6,586 bases of DNA, taken from Pseudomonadota bacterium (lineage in GTDB: Bacteria > Pseudomonadota > Alphaproteobacteria > Rhizobiales > Xanthobacteraceae). The stretch is from positions 1-6,586 of the forward strand of contig JAJYAH010000402.1 of NCBI GenBank assembly GCA_021779635.1, read 5' to 3'. The position numbers were made by a program, and so were the translations under genes. Under the pieces are notes generated by a model. The model had not been told where the DNA came from, did not search any database, and was given only the letters and a program-made list of their open reading frames with translations. This document shows positions 1 through 6,122 of this stretch, one piece after another. Each line of letters opens with the position of its first letter. The stretch's first letter is position 1.

Positions 1-43
1 CGATGAGAAAGATCGCGTGAAGAAAAACGTGTCAAACAAGAAA

Positions 44-1000
44 CTAGAGCCGGCGCAGCGCCACCTGTTCAACCACATGATCCGCGCCCTTCTTCAGGAT
101 CAGCGTCGCGCGCGGTCGTGTCGGCAGGATATTGTCCTCGAGATTTGCAAGATTGGTCCGTTCCCAGATCGCCAGCGCGGTGGCCGTGGCTTCCTCATCC
201 GACAGCGGCGCATAGCGGTGGAAGTACGATCGCGGATCGTGAAACGCGGTGTCGCGAAGCGCCAGGAAGCGCCGGACGAACCAATCGCGCAGCACCGGCT
301 CGTCGGCATCGATATAGACCGAGAAGTCGAAGAAATCCGACACCACCGGCACCGCCTTGCCGTCCCGCGGCAGCCGCCCGGTCTGCAATACGTTGACGCC
401 CTCGACGATCAGGATATCCGGCCGGTCGATCTCGACCCACTCGTTCGGCACGATGTCGTAGGTCAGATGCGAGTAGACCGGCGCCCGCACGTGACGGCGG
501 CCGGCCTTGATGTCGCTGAGGAAGCCCAGCAGCGTCGGCAGATCATAGCTTTCCGGAAAGCCCTTCTTCTGCATCAGGCCTTGCCGCTCCAACACCGCTT
601 TCGAAAACAGAAAACCGTCGGTCGTCACCAGATCGACCTTGGGCCGCGGCGACCAGCGGGCCAGCAGCGCCTGCAGCACGCGTGCGGCGGTCGATTTGCC
701 CGCCGCCACCGAACCCGCAACGCCGATGATATAGGGCACCTTGCGATCCCGGATGCCGAGGAATTGACGTTGTGCCTGATAGAGCCGGTGGGTCGCATCG
801 ACATAGATCGACAGCAGCCGCGACAGCGGCAGATAGATGTCCTCGACCTCTCTCATATCGAGGCGGTCATGCAACGAACGCAGCCGCTCGAACTCGCCCG
901 GCTCAAGCGTCATCGGCGTATCGTCGCGCAACCGCGCCCATTGCTCGCGCGAGAACACCCGGTAGGGATTATATTGTTGATCTGCCGCCCGAATATCCAT
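44..1000 (-). CDS. coaA: Type I pantothenate kinase
   Basis: Phosphorylates pantothenate with ATP to 4'-phosphopantothenate, the first committed and usually feedback-regulated step of CoA synthesis, in the cytoplasm. The 318-aa product is close to the 316 aa of E. coli CoaA. It shows the Walker A motif GSVAAGKS at residues 96-103 (Lys102), the VTTDGF segment with Asp128, YSHLTYD with His178, WFVRRF with Arg244, and a C-terminal [13 protein letters not shown] block. These sit one position after the E. coli residues Lys101, Asp127, His177 and Arg243. I use the ATG at 1000; a TTG directly before it would add one residue. A purine-rich stretch (GGGTAGGGTGG) upstream can act as SD. It is the last gene of the his cluster, 103 nt after hisE, so it may be co-transcribed or have its own promoter. 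Identification is firm; the operon link is inference. Confidence 0.96.
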   Translation of the reverse strand: MDIRAADQQYNPYRVFSREQWARLRDDTPMTLEPGEFERLRSLHDRLDMREVEDIYLPLSRLLSIYVDATHRLYQAQRQFLGIRDRKVPYIIGVAGSVAAGKSTAARVLQALLARWSPRPKVDLVTTDGFLFSKAVLERQGLMQKKGFPESYDLPTLLGFLSDIKAGRRHVRAPVYSHLTYDIVPNEWVEIDRPDILIVEGVNVLQTGRLPRDGKAVPVVSDFFDFSVYIDADEPVLRDWFVRRFLALRDTAFHDPRSYFHRYAPLSDEEATATALAIWERTNLANLEDNILPTRPRATLILKKGADHVVEQVALRRL

Positions 1001-1049
1001 CAAACCACCCTACCCTTCACGCCAGTCCCGTTGTCCGAACATGATCTTA

Positions 1050-1071
1050 GAACAAACGACGCCGCTTGTTC
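1050..1071 (-). other. Hairpin in the hisE-coaA gap
   Basis: The minus-strand RNA can fold into a 9-bp stem with arms GAACAAGCG and CGTTTGTTC, one G-U pair and a GCGU tetraloop. It lies 32 nt after the hisE stop and 49 nt before the coaA ATG. No U tract follows, so it does not look like an intrinsic terminator. At DNA level the outer arms GAACAA/TTGTTC form an inverted repeat, and a third copy of the GAACA core lies at 1037-1041. A processing or stabilising stem, or a protein-binding site, are both possible; the function is unknown. Confidence 0.4.
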
Positions 1072-1103
1072 GGGAAAGCCGGTTCCCACCTTACGATCAG
1101 GCC

Positions 1104-1427
1104 CTAGTCGCGCTTGCGCGCGGCCTTTTCTTCCAGCCCCGACATTGTGGTGCGCTGCGCCAGCGCGGCCTCGACTTCTTCAAGCTTCACGCCGCGTGAT
1201 TTCAACAGCACCAGCAGGTGAAACAGCAGATCGGCGCTTTCGGCGACGAGATGGCCGCGATCGTTGCCAACCGCGGCGATCACGGTTTCCACCGCCTCCT
1301 CACCCAGCTTCTTGGCGCAGTGCTCCGGTCCCTTGTCCAGCAATTTTCGGGTGTAGGACGCCTCTCCTCCCGAGGCCGCGCGGGCATCGATGGTGGCGGC
1401 CAGGTCATGAATCGTGAAACGCGGCAT
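1104..1427 (-). CDS. hisE: Phosphoribosyl-ATP pyrophosphatase
   Basis: Hydrolyses phosphoribosyl-ATP to phosphoribosyl-AMP and pyrophosphate, the second step of histidine synthesis, in the cytoplasm. The 107-aa product has the usual length of a stand-alone HisE. It carries the all-alpha NTP pyrophosphohydrolase signature: KKLGEEAVE at residues 39-47 (Glu43, Glu44, Glu47), then AESADLLFHLLVLL at 62-75, with Glu63 and Asp66 as the likely second set of metal ligands. No HisI cyclohydrolase domain is attached, so HisI must be encoded elsewhere. I chose the ATG at 1427; a TTG directly before it would add one residue. The SD is poor: upstream is a GAGTTGAGTT repeat and a hairpin. It lies 77 nt after hisF and 103 nt before coaA, on the same strand, consistent with the operon's tail. 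Confidence 0.96.
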   Translation of the reverse strand: MPRFTIHDLAATIDARAASGGEASYTRKLLDKGPEHCAKKLGEEAVETVIAAVGNDRGHLVAESADLLFHLLVLLKSRGVKLEEVEAALAQRTTMSGLEEKAARKRD

Positions 1428-1443
1428 CAACTCAACTCAAACT

Positions 1444-1466
1444 GCAGCGCCGCGGGAGGGCGCTAC
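1444..1466 (-). other. Hairpin upstream of hisE
   Basis: In the hisF-hisE gap, the minus-strand RNA has perfect 6-bp arms AGCGCC and GGCGCU around a 7-nt loop. One G-U and one G-C pair extend it to about 8 bp. The stem ends 16 nt before the hisE ATG and is followed by only a short UUU, so a strong intrinsic terminator is unlikely. It may influence hisE translation or mRNA processing; this is inference from pairing alone. Confidence 0.4.
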
Positions 1467-1504
1467 GTATCGGCGGGATTTAGCACTTCTGTCACAAAGA
1501 GTCG

Positions 1505-2281
1505 TCAGGGATCGAGCCGCATCGGCAGGCCGGCGCGCACCATGTGATCCTTGGCCTCACGTATGGTAAATTCGCCGAAATGGAAGATCGACGCCGCCAG
1601 CACGGCGGTGGCATGCCCCTCGCGGATGCCGTTCACCAGATGATCGAGGTTGCCTACCCCGCCGGACGCGATTACCGGCACCGGCACGCTATCCGCCACC
1701 GCCTGGGTCAGCGGAATGTCAAAGCCCTGCCGGGTTCCGTCCCGGTCCATCGAGGTGAGCAGGATCTCCCCGGCGCCGAGCGAGACCACCTCCTGGGCGT
1801 ATTCGACGGCATCGATGCCGGTGGAATTGCGCCCGCCATGGGTGAAGATTTCCCAGCGTTCCGAACCACCGCCGCGCTTCACGCGCTTGGCGTCGATCGC
1901 CACCACGATGCATTGATCGCCGAATTTCTCCGCCGCTTCCTTGACGAATTCGCGGCGGCTGACGGCAGCACTGTTGATCGAAACCTTGTCGGCGCCGGAT
2001 CGCAGCAGGGTGCGGATATCGTCGACGGTGCGCACGCCGCCGCCCACTGTCAGCGGCATGAAGCAGGCCTCCGCCGTACGTCGGACCACATCGAGCATGA
2101 TGCCGCGATTTTCGTGGGTCGCCGTGATGTCGAGGAAGCACAGCTCGTCGGCGCCGGCGGCGTCATAGGCGATGGCCGCCTCCACCGGATCGCCAGCATC
2201 GCGCAGATCGACAAAATTGACGCCCTTGACCACCCGGCCGTCCTTGACGTCGAGACAGGGAATCACGCGCACCTTGAACAT
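1505..2281 (-). CDS. hisF: Imidazole glycerol phosphate synthase, cyclase subunit
   Basis: Uses ammonia channelled from HisH to convert PRFAR into imidazole glycerol phosphate and AICAR, linking histidine and purine synthesis. The 258-aa product is a complete (beta/alpha)8 barrel. It starts [17 protein letters not shown] with catalytic Asp11, has the phosphate-binding TVGGGVR at residues 78-84, VVAIDAKRV with catalytic Asp130, LTSMDRDGT at 175-183, and the second phosphate site IASGGVG at 204-210. The start is ATG. Its SD, AGGAG, lies 9 nt upstream and overlaps the hisA stop codon (read as TAGGAG), so translation of hisF is probably tied to ribosomes finishing hisA. hisA lies 12 nt upstream. 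All expected residues are present, and I see no anomaly. Confidence 0.98.
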   Translation of the reverse strand: MFKVRVIPCLDVKDGRVVKGVNFVDLRDAGDPVEAAIAYDAAGADELCFLDITATHENRGIMLDVVRRTAEACFMPLTVGGGVRTVDDIRTLLRSGADKVSINSAAVSRREFVKEAAEKFGDQCIVVAIDAKRVKRGGGSERWEIFTHGGRNSTGIDAVEYAQEVVSLGAGEILLTSMDRDGTRQGFDIPLTQAVADSVPVPVIASGGVGNLDHLVNGIREGHATAVLAASIFHFGEFTIREAKDHMVRAGLPMRLDP

Positions 2282-2290
2282 TTAAGAAAA

Positions 2291-2295
2291 CTCCT
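2291..2295 (-). promoter_or_regulatory. hisF Shine-Dalgarno site overlapping the hisA stop
   Basis: AGGAG reads on the minus strand 9 nt before the hisF ATG and shares AG with the hisA TAG stop. It supports the hisF start and suggests coupled translation. Confidence 0.7.
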
Positions 2296-3034
2296 AGGCC
2301 GCGGCTCTCGCGTTGCGGATCAGCGCCAATGCGGCCGAAGGATCGAGCCGGCCGTCATAGAGCGCGCGGCCTGCGATCGCGCCGGCCAGTTTCTTGGCGC
2401 GCGGCGCAAGCAACGCCTTCACATCGTCGAGCGAGGCAAAGCCGCCCGACGCGATGACGGGAATCGAGATGCGCGCGGCGAGCTCAATCGTCGCATCGAG
2501 ATTGAGACCCTTCAGCAAGCCATCGCGCGCGATGTCGGTGAAGATGATCGCGCTGACCCCGGCGTCCTCGAACCGCTGCGCGATTTCGAGGGCGGTGACC
2601 TGCGAGGTCTCGGCCCAACCTTCGACCGCGACCTTGCCGTCGCGTGCGTCGAGACCGACCGCAACGCGGCCGGGGAATTTCCTGGCGGCGCCTTTCACGA
2701 GCTGGGGATCGCGCACCGCCGCGGTGCCGATAATGACGCGCGCAATGCCCTTGGCGAGCCAAGCCTCGACCGTGTTCAGATCGCGAATGCCGCCGCCGAG
2801 CTGGACCGGCATGCTGACCGCCTTGAGCATCGCCTCGACGGCCGGCGCATTGACCGGCTTGCCGGCAAAGGCGCCGTCGAGATCGACCACATGCAGATAT
2901 TCGAAGCCCTGCGCAGCGAAGCTCCGCGCCTGCGCCGCGGGGTCGAGGTCGAACACCGTGGCGCGCGCCATATCGCCCTGTTCAAGACGCACGCACTGGC
3001 CGTTCTTCAGATCGATGGCGGGAAACAGGATCAC
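2294..3034 (-). CDS. hisA: Phosphoribosylformimino-AICAR-phosphate (ProFAR) isomerase
   Basis: Catalyses the Amadori rearrangement of ProFAR to PRFAR, the substrate of the HisHF synthase encoded by its neighbours. The 246-aa product is a (beta/alpha)8 barrel homologous to HisF. It has [12 protein letters not shown] with catalytic Asp8, the phosphate-binding QLGGGIRD at 78-85, AVGLDARDG with catalytic Asp129, FTDIARDG at 165-172, and IASGGFAS at 194-201. I chose the GTG at 3034 because family members typically begin MILFPAIDL and because it gives a GTGA overlap with the hisH stop. A GTG at 3043 would add three residues (MEA) but lacks an SD. For the chosen start, GGAAG sits only 2 nt upstream, so re-initiation by ribosomes leaving hisH is the likely route. 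Confidence 0.97.
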   Translation of the reverse strand: MILFPAIDLKNGQCVRLEQGDMARATVFDLDPAAQARSFAAQGFEYLHVVDLDGAFAGKPVNAPAVEAMLKAVSMPVQLGGGIRDLNTVEAWLAKGIARVIIGTAAVRDPQLVKGAARKFPGRVAVGLDARDGKVAVEGWAETSQVTALEIAQRFEDAGVSAIIFTDIARDGLLKGLNLDATIELAARISIPVIASGGFASLDDVKALLAPRAKKLAGAIAGRALYDGRLDPSAALALIRNARAAA

Positions 3035-3681
3035 GGCTTCCACTTCAGGAAATTGGAAATCAGAGCCAGCCCGAAACGCTGGCTCTTCTCCGGGTGAAAC
3101 TGGGTGCCGATCGCGGTGTCCCTGCCGACGATGGCCGTCACCGGGCCGCCGTAGTCCGCGCGCGCCAGCACGTCCGCTTCGTTGGCGGCGTTGAGGTGAT
3201 AGGAGTGCACGAAATAGGCATGGCGGCCTTTCGGCCCCAGGCTCAAGCGCTCGAGCACCGGATGCTCGCGCAGCACATCGAGCGTATTCCAGCCCATATG
3301 GGGAATCTTCAAATTCTCCTCGCCCGGCGAAATTTTTTCGACGTCGCCGGCGATCCAGTTGAAGCCTTCCGTGATAACGTGCTCCTTGCCGCGGGTCGCC
3401 ATCAACTGCATGCCGACGCAGATGCCGAAGAACGGCCGCGCCTTGCTCCGCACCGCTTCCGTCAACGCCTCGATCATGCCGTCCAGCGCATCGAGACCGC
3501 GGCGGCAGTCGGCGAAGGCGCCGACACCGGGCAATACGATTCGATCGGCGCGAAACACCGCTTCGGGATCGCGGGTCACGACGATCTTTTCAGGCTGCTC
3601 CATGCTCCGCGCGGCGCGCTCGAAGGCTTTTGCGGCGGAGTGCAGATTGCCGGAGCCGTAATCGATGATGGCAACGCTCAC
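3031..3681 (-). CDS. hisH: Imidazole glycerol phosphate synthase, glutaminase subunit
   Basis: Class I glutamine amidotransferase that hydrolyses glutamine and passes ammonia to HisF. The 216-aa product has the DYGSGNL start (residues 7-13), the oxyanion segment PGVGAF (51-56), the nucleophile elbow GICVGMQ with Cys88, FVHSYH (157-162), and TQFHPEKS with His196 and Glu198. The catalytic Cys-His-Glu triad is therefore complete. The start is GTG, supported by GGGAG 7 nt upstream and by the [10 protein letters not shown]-terminus. It overlaps the upstream DUF2628 gene by GTGA and the downstream hisA gene by another GTGA. Co-translation with hisA and hisF fits the stoichiometric HisHF complex. 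Confidence 0.98.
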   Translation of the reverse strand: MSVAIIDYGSGNLHSAAKAFERAARSMEQPEKIVVTRDPEAVFRADRIVLPGVGAFADCRRGLDALDGMIEALTEAVRSKARPFFGICVGMQLMATRGKEHVITEGFNWIAGDVEKISPGEENLKIPHMGWNTLDVLREHPVLERLSLGPKGRHAYFVHSYHLNAANEADVLARADYGGPVTAIVGRDTAIGTQFHPEKSQRFGLALISNFLKWKP

Positions 3682-4208
3682 CGCGATGCTCCCGGTTCCG
3701 GAAACAAGCCGATGATCTCGCTTTGCGACGGCGGCGGCGGCCGTGAAAATGGCTGCCCCGGAACATCCCGCGTCGTCGGCGGCCCGCCACGATCGATCGC
3801 CGTTTGATCGTTGCTTGGATTTCGTTGTTTGGCGGTCCAGCGATCGAAAAAGCGGCGCTCGGCCTGCTCCTCGTCGTCAGCCACCACGATGTCGAGCTGG
3901 CGCCAGCTGCGCCGTGACAAGGTCCAGCGTTGCAGGCTCGCCGCTTCAAATCCCAACAGAAGCGCGAGCACCACATCAACGAGAAAGATCGCCGTCGGAC
4001 TAACGCCGAGCCGCGTCATTGCGACATCGATGGCGGCCATCAAGACGATCCAGCCGATCAGCGCCAGCCATAGGCGATGCCAGGCCAGCCACACCACGCC
4101 TAGAACTGCCGCCCAGACATGAAATCCGTCGCGAACGAAGGCAAACCTGTCGGTCGCGGCAATGCCCGCATTGCCCGTCACCGGAGCGTGAACTGTGTAA
4201 ACCGGCAT
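3678..4208 (-). CDS. DUF2628 family membrane protein
   Basis: The function is unknown. The 176-aa product matches my recollection of the DUF2628 family that sits in his operons of Bradyrhizobium and relatives. The N-terminus MPVYTVHAP precedes the segment [10 protein letters not shown]. Hydrophobic stretches at about 30-44, 46-63 and 73-91 look like two or three membrane segments. Residues 92-130 are charged ([14 protein letters not shown]), and the tail from 140 is proline-rich, ending [13 protein letters not shown]. No catalytic motif is visible. I use the ATG at 4208 because GGAGAGG lies 4 nt upstream and the start lies 28 nt after the hisB stop; an upstream in-frame start would run into hisB. 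Its stop overlaps the hisH GTG by GTGA, so it is translationally tied to hisH. A role in histidine synthesis is not shown by the sequence. Confidence 0.9.
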   Translation of the reverse strand: MPVYTVHAPVTGNAGIAATDRFAFVRDGFHVWAAVLGVVWLAWHRLWLALIGWIVLMAAIDVAMTRLGVSPTAIFLVDVVLALLLGFEAASLQRWTLSRRSWRQLDIVVADDEEQAERRFFDRWTAKQRNPSNDQTAIDRGGPPTTRDVPGQPFSRPPPPSQSEIIGLFPEPGASR

Positions 4209-4212
4209 CGCA

Positions 4213-4219
4213 CCTCTCC
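4213..4219 (-). promoter_or_regulatory. Shine-Dalgarno site of the DUF2628 gene
   Basis: GGAGAGG reads on the minus strand 4 nt before the ATG at 4208. It decides this start over longer in-frame candidates that overlap hisB. Confidence 0.65.
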
Positions 4220-4236
4220 GCCGATGGACCAAAGAC

Positions 4237-4830
4237 TCAGCCGCCGAGCTGACCCTTGGTGGATGGCACTTCGCCCGCGGCGCGCGGATCGATCGCGACC
4301 GCGGCCCGCAGCGCCCTTGCCAGACCCTTGAAGCAGGATTCGGCGATATGATGGCTGTTCTCGCCATATAGGGTCTCAACGTGCAAAGTCACGCCGGCAT
4401 TGATCGCGAACGCGTTGAACCATTCGCGAACCAGCTCGGTATCGAAGGTGCCGACCTTGTCGCGCGGAAACTCCACCTTGAATACCAGGACCGGCCGCCC
4501 CGAAATATCGATCACCACGCGCGACAGTGTCTCGTCCATCGGCATGTGAACGCTGGCATAGCGGGTAATGCCGGCCATGGTTCCGAGCGCCTGCTTTACC
4601 GCCTGGCCGAGCGCAATTCCGACGTCCTCGATGGTGTGATGATGATCGACATGGAGGTCGCCAACGGCCTTGACCGTGATATCGATACGCGAATGCCGGG
4701 CAAGCAGATCAAGCATATGGTCGAAAAAGCCGATGCCGGTAGCAACTTCGGACACGCCGGATCCATCGAGGTTTACGGCCACCTCGATGTCGGTCTCCTT
4801 GGTCTTGCGCTTGATGCTCGCCTGACGCAT
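4237..4830 (-). CDS. hisB: Imidazoleglycerol-phosphate dehydratase
   Basis: Dehydrates imidazole glycerol phosphate to imidazole acetol phosphate, using a di-manganese centre in a 24-mer. The 197-aa product is the monofunctional form typical of alphaproteobacteria; it lacks the histidinol phosphatase domain of enterobacterial HisB. Visible family motifs are GIGFFDHML at residues 32-40, [13 protein letters not shown] at 60-72 with the metal-binding His and Glu residues, and [13 protein letters not shown] at 156-168, the symmetric second metal site. The N-terminus [12 protein letters not shown] is typical. The start is ATG with only a weak, distant SD-like AAGGGA. It is the first gene of the minus-strand his cluster, facing hslV across 242 bases, so its promoter should lie in 4831-5072. 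I could not identify that promoter confidently. No tandem-His leader peptide is present. Confidence 0.98.
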   Translation of the reverse strand: MRQASIKRKTKETDIEVAVNLDGSGVSEVATGIGFFDHMLDLLARHSRIDITVKAVGDLHVDHHHTIEDVGIALGQAVKQALGTMAGITRYASVHMPMDETLSRVVIDISGRPVLVFKVEFPRDKVGTFDTELVREWFNAFAINAGVTLHVETLYGENSHHIAESCFKGLARALRAAVAIDPRAAGEVPSTKGQLGG

Positions 4831-4982
4831 GAAACGTGCTTGTCCCTTCTCGAAAACGCGCCCTTTTAACAGGCTGATGTCGCCTTCGCTACTGCGGGAT
4901 GGCCTGCCAAGCGCTGAACTTCGACCTATGGTGACCGGAATCCAGCATGGGTCCTATGCTTGAGAGGCCTTCCTTGCGCGGA

Positions 4983-5013
4983 CCAGCCGCCGTTGTGCTT
5001 AAAGGCGCGCTGG
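4983..5013 (+). other. Bulged hairpin in the hslV upstream region
   Basis: CCAGCCGCC (4983-4991) pairs with GGCG-c-GCTGG (5004-5013): nine Watson-Crick pairs with one bulged C and a 12-nt loop containing CTTAAA. It ends 59 nt before the hslV ATG. If transcription starts upstream of it, this would be a leader stem-loop; otherwise it may be a DNA site or chance in GC-rich sequence. Confidence 0.4.
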
Positions 5014-5022
5014 ATGCCATGA

Positions 5023-5051
5023 TTGCAACCCCGCGCGTCAATCCCTAAATC
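5023..5051 (+). promoter_or_regulatory. Weak sigma70-like promoter candidate for hslV
   Basis: TTGCAA at 5023-5028 and TAAATC at 5046-5051 are 17 bp apart and would start transcription about 15 nt before the hslV ATG. The match is only partial (4/6 and 3/6). hslVU operons are usually heat-shock controlled, and I could not find a clean RpoH promoter here, so the true promoter may be elsewhere in the gap. Confidence 0.2.
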
Positions 5052-5062
5052 TGGCCGAACCC

Positions 5063-5066
5063 GAGG
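5063..5066 (+). promoter_or_regulatory. hslV Shine-Dalgarno site
   Basis: GAGG lies 6 nt before the ATG at 5073 and supports the start that gives a 13-residue propeptide. Confidence 0.6.
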
Positions 5067-5072
5067 TTTTCC

Positions 5073-5633
5073 ATGCACGCATCACAGACGGAATCGCCGG
5101 TCTGGCACGGCACCACGATTTTGACGGTCCGCAAGGGCGGCAAGGTGGTGATCGGCGGCGACGGGCAGGTGTCGATCGGCCAGACCGTCATCAAATCCAA
5201 CGCCAAAAAGGTCCGCAAACTCGGCAAGGGCGACGTGATCGGCGGATTTGCCGGCGCCACTGCCGATGCCTTCACGCTGTTTGAGCGGCTGGAAAGCAAG
5301 CTTGAGCAATATCCGGGGCAATTGACCCGTGCCGCGGTCGAACTCGCCAAGGACTGGCGGACCGACCGCTATCTGCGCCGGCTCGAGGCGATGATGATCG
5401 TCGCCGACAAGGACGTGTCGCTGGTTCTGACCGGCACCGGCGACGTTCTGGAGCCGGAAGCCGGCGTCATGGCGATCGGGTCCGGCGGCAATTATGCATT
5501 GGCGGCCGCCCGCGCGCTGGTCGATTCCGACAAGGATGCCGAGACCATCGTGCGCCGCGCGCTCGATATCGCCGCCGACATCTGCGTCTATACCAATCGC
5601 AATGTGACCATCGAGACGTTGCAGGGCGGCTGA
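5073..5633 (+). CDS. hslV: HslV, peptidase subunit of the HslVU ATP-dependent protease
   Basis: Threonine peptidase of the proteasome-like HslVU (ClpQY) complex; two hexameric rings degrade cytoplasmic proteins unfolded by the ATPase HslU. The 186-aa product has WHGTT at residues 11-15. By family homology the first Thr (Thr14) becomes the mature N-terminal nucleophile, so the propeptide is 13 residues rather than only Met as in E. coli. Asp30 (GGDGQ) and Lys46 (NAKKVRKL) correspond to Asp17 and Lys33 of the mature enzyme, and [14 protein letters not shown] (136-149) carries the conserved Ser137 (mature Ser124). The C-terminus [15 protein letters not shown] is typical. The start is supported by GAGG 6 nt upstream. 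A GNAT gene follows after 3 nt, then a DUF2585 gene. hslU is not adjacent and is presumed further downstream. Regulation by heat shock is expected from the family, not shown here. Confidence 0.98.
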   Translation: MHASQTESPVWHGTTILTVRKGGKVVIGGDGQVSIGQTVIKSNAKKVRKLGKGDVIGGFAGATADAFTLFERLESKLEQYPGQLTRAAVELAKDWRTDRYLRRLEAMMIVADKDVSLVLTGTGDVLEPEAGVMAIGSGGNYALAAARALVDSDKDAETIVRRALDIAADICVYTNRNVTIETLQGG

Positions 5634-5636
5634 TCG

Positions 5637-6122
5637 ATGGCGCCGGACTACGCCTTCCGCCCGATGTCTGCCGCCGATCTTTCCCTGGTTCAACGCTGGC
5701 TCGAAACGCCGGAGGTGGTGCGCTGGTGGGGACGACCCGACGAACAATATGCGCTGGTGAGCGGCGATCTCGACCATCCGGACATGAATCAATTCATTGT
5801 CACCATAGGCGACCATCCGTTCGGATACATCCAGTGCTACCCGCTCAGCACCTGGAATCAGGGCTTTGGTCCGCAACCATCCGCGACGCACGGCATCGAC
5901 CAGTTCATCGGCGAGCCAGACATGATCGGGCGCGGCCATGGCTCGGGCTTCATCCGGCAATTCGTCGATGCCTTGCTGGCATCGGGAATTCCGCGCGTCG
6001 TAACCGATCCCGACCCGGACAATGTCCGCGCGGTGCGCGCCTGTGCCAACGCCGGTTTTCGCAGCGAACGCCTGGTCGATACGCCGGACGGTCCGGCGCT
6101 TTTGATGGTCCGCAACCCATGA
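5637..6122 (+). CDS. GNAT acetyltransferase, AAC(6')-Ib-like (Acetyltransf_8 type)
   Basis: Probable acetyl-CoA-dependent N-acetyltransferase; the substrate is unknown. The 161-aa product begins [16 protein letters not shown] and EVVRWWG (residues 26-32), which match the N-terminus of AAC(6')-Ib-type enzymes. It then has FGYIQCYPL (62-70), GIDQFIG (86-92), the acetyl-CoA motif A IGRGHGSG (97-104), [18 protein letters not shown] (124-141) and [11 protein letters not shown] (148-158). The GIDQ, DPxPxNxRAxR, AGF and TPDGPA segments all have counterparts in AAC(6')-Ib as I recall it. It is shorter than that enzyme, and a chromosomal place inside an hslV operon argues for a housekeeping role rather than drug resistance. 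Siderophore or amino-acid N-acylation are alternatives within the same fold. The ATG lies 3 nt after the hslV stop, and its TGA overlaps the next gene by ATGA. Confidence 0.9.
   Translation: MAPDYAFRPMSAADLSLVQRWLETPEVVRWWGRPDEQYALVSGDLDHPDMNQFIVTIGDHPFGYIQCYPLSTWNQGFGPQPSATHGIDQFIGEPDMIGRGHGSGFIRQFVDALLASGIPRVVTDPDPDNVRAVRACANAGFRSERLVDTPDGPALLMVRNP

Larger units (their letters stand above)
4831..5072. other. Divergent intergenic region between hisB and hslV
   Basis: It separates two divergently transcribed operons and must hold start signals for both. I see a bulged hairpin at 4983-5013, a short inverted repeat AGCAT/ATGCT at 4944-4960, the hexamer CCTATG twice (4925 and 4953), two CTTG elements (4959, 4973), a sigma70-like pair at 5023-5051, and a 33-codon plus-strand ORF at 4947-5048. 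No tRNA, riboswitch class or convincing terminator is recognisable. Confidence 0.6.

Noticed and set aside
1001..1003. TTG as the start of coaA, with the same arrangement at hisE (1428-1430)
   Set aside because: In both genes a TTG directly precedes an ATG. The ATG is the more likely start and the difference is one residue.
1037..1053. LexA box before coaA
   Set aside because: The alphaproteobacterial SOS box is GTTC-N7-GTTC; here the direct repeat GAAC-N9-GAAC has the wrong spacing.
17..1417. A 466-codon plus-strand open frame opposite coaA and hisE
   Set aside because: It is antisense to two firmly identified genes, is rich in Arg, His, Pro and Gln, and matches no family I recognise. Long antisense frames are normal in GC-rich coding DNA.
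1544..3097. A 517-codon plus-strand open frame opposite hisF and hisA
   Set aside because: It covers both barrel genes in antisense, with Arg/His/Asp-rich low-information sequence and no domain. Codon bias of the real genes explains the lack of stops.
4209..4379. N-terminal extension of the DUF2628 gene into hisB
   Set aside because: The added 57 residues are Arg/Ser/Pro-rich and lie inside the conserved hisB C-terminus. The ATG at 4208 has a good SD and gives the family N-terminus.
4831..4960. Histidine attenuator leader upstream of hisB
   Set aside because: No short ORF with a run of His codons and no terminator/antiterminator pair is visible on the minus strand.
4959..5022. RpoH (sigma32) promoter for hslV
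   Set aside because: CTTG elements at 4959 and 4973 and CTTAAA at 4998 exist, but none has a matching -10 (CCCCATnT or CTATnT type) at proper spacing. The nearest, CCATGATT at 5017, is poorly placed.
5637..6122. Acquired aminoglycoside resistance gene
   Set aside because: There is no integron, attC site, transposon end or base-composition break; the gene is embedded and coupled in an apparently native operon. Similarity of motifs does not show drug acetylation.
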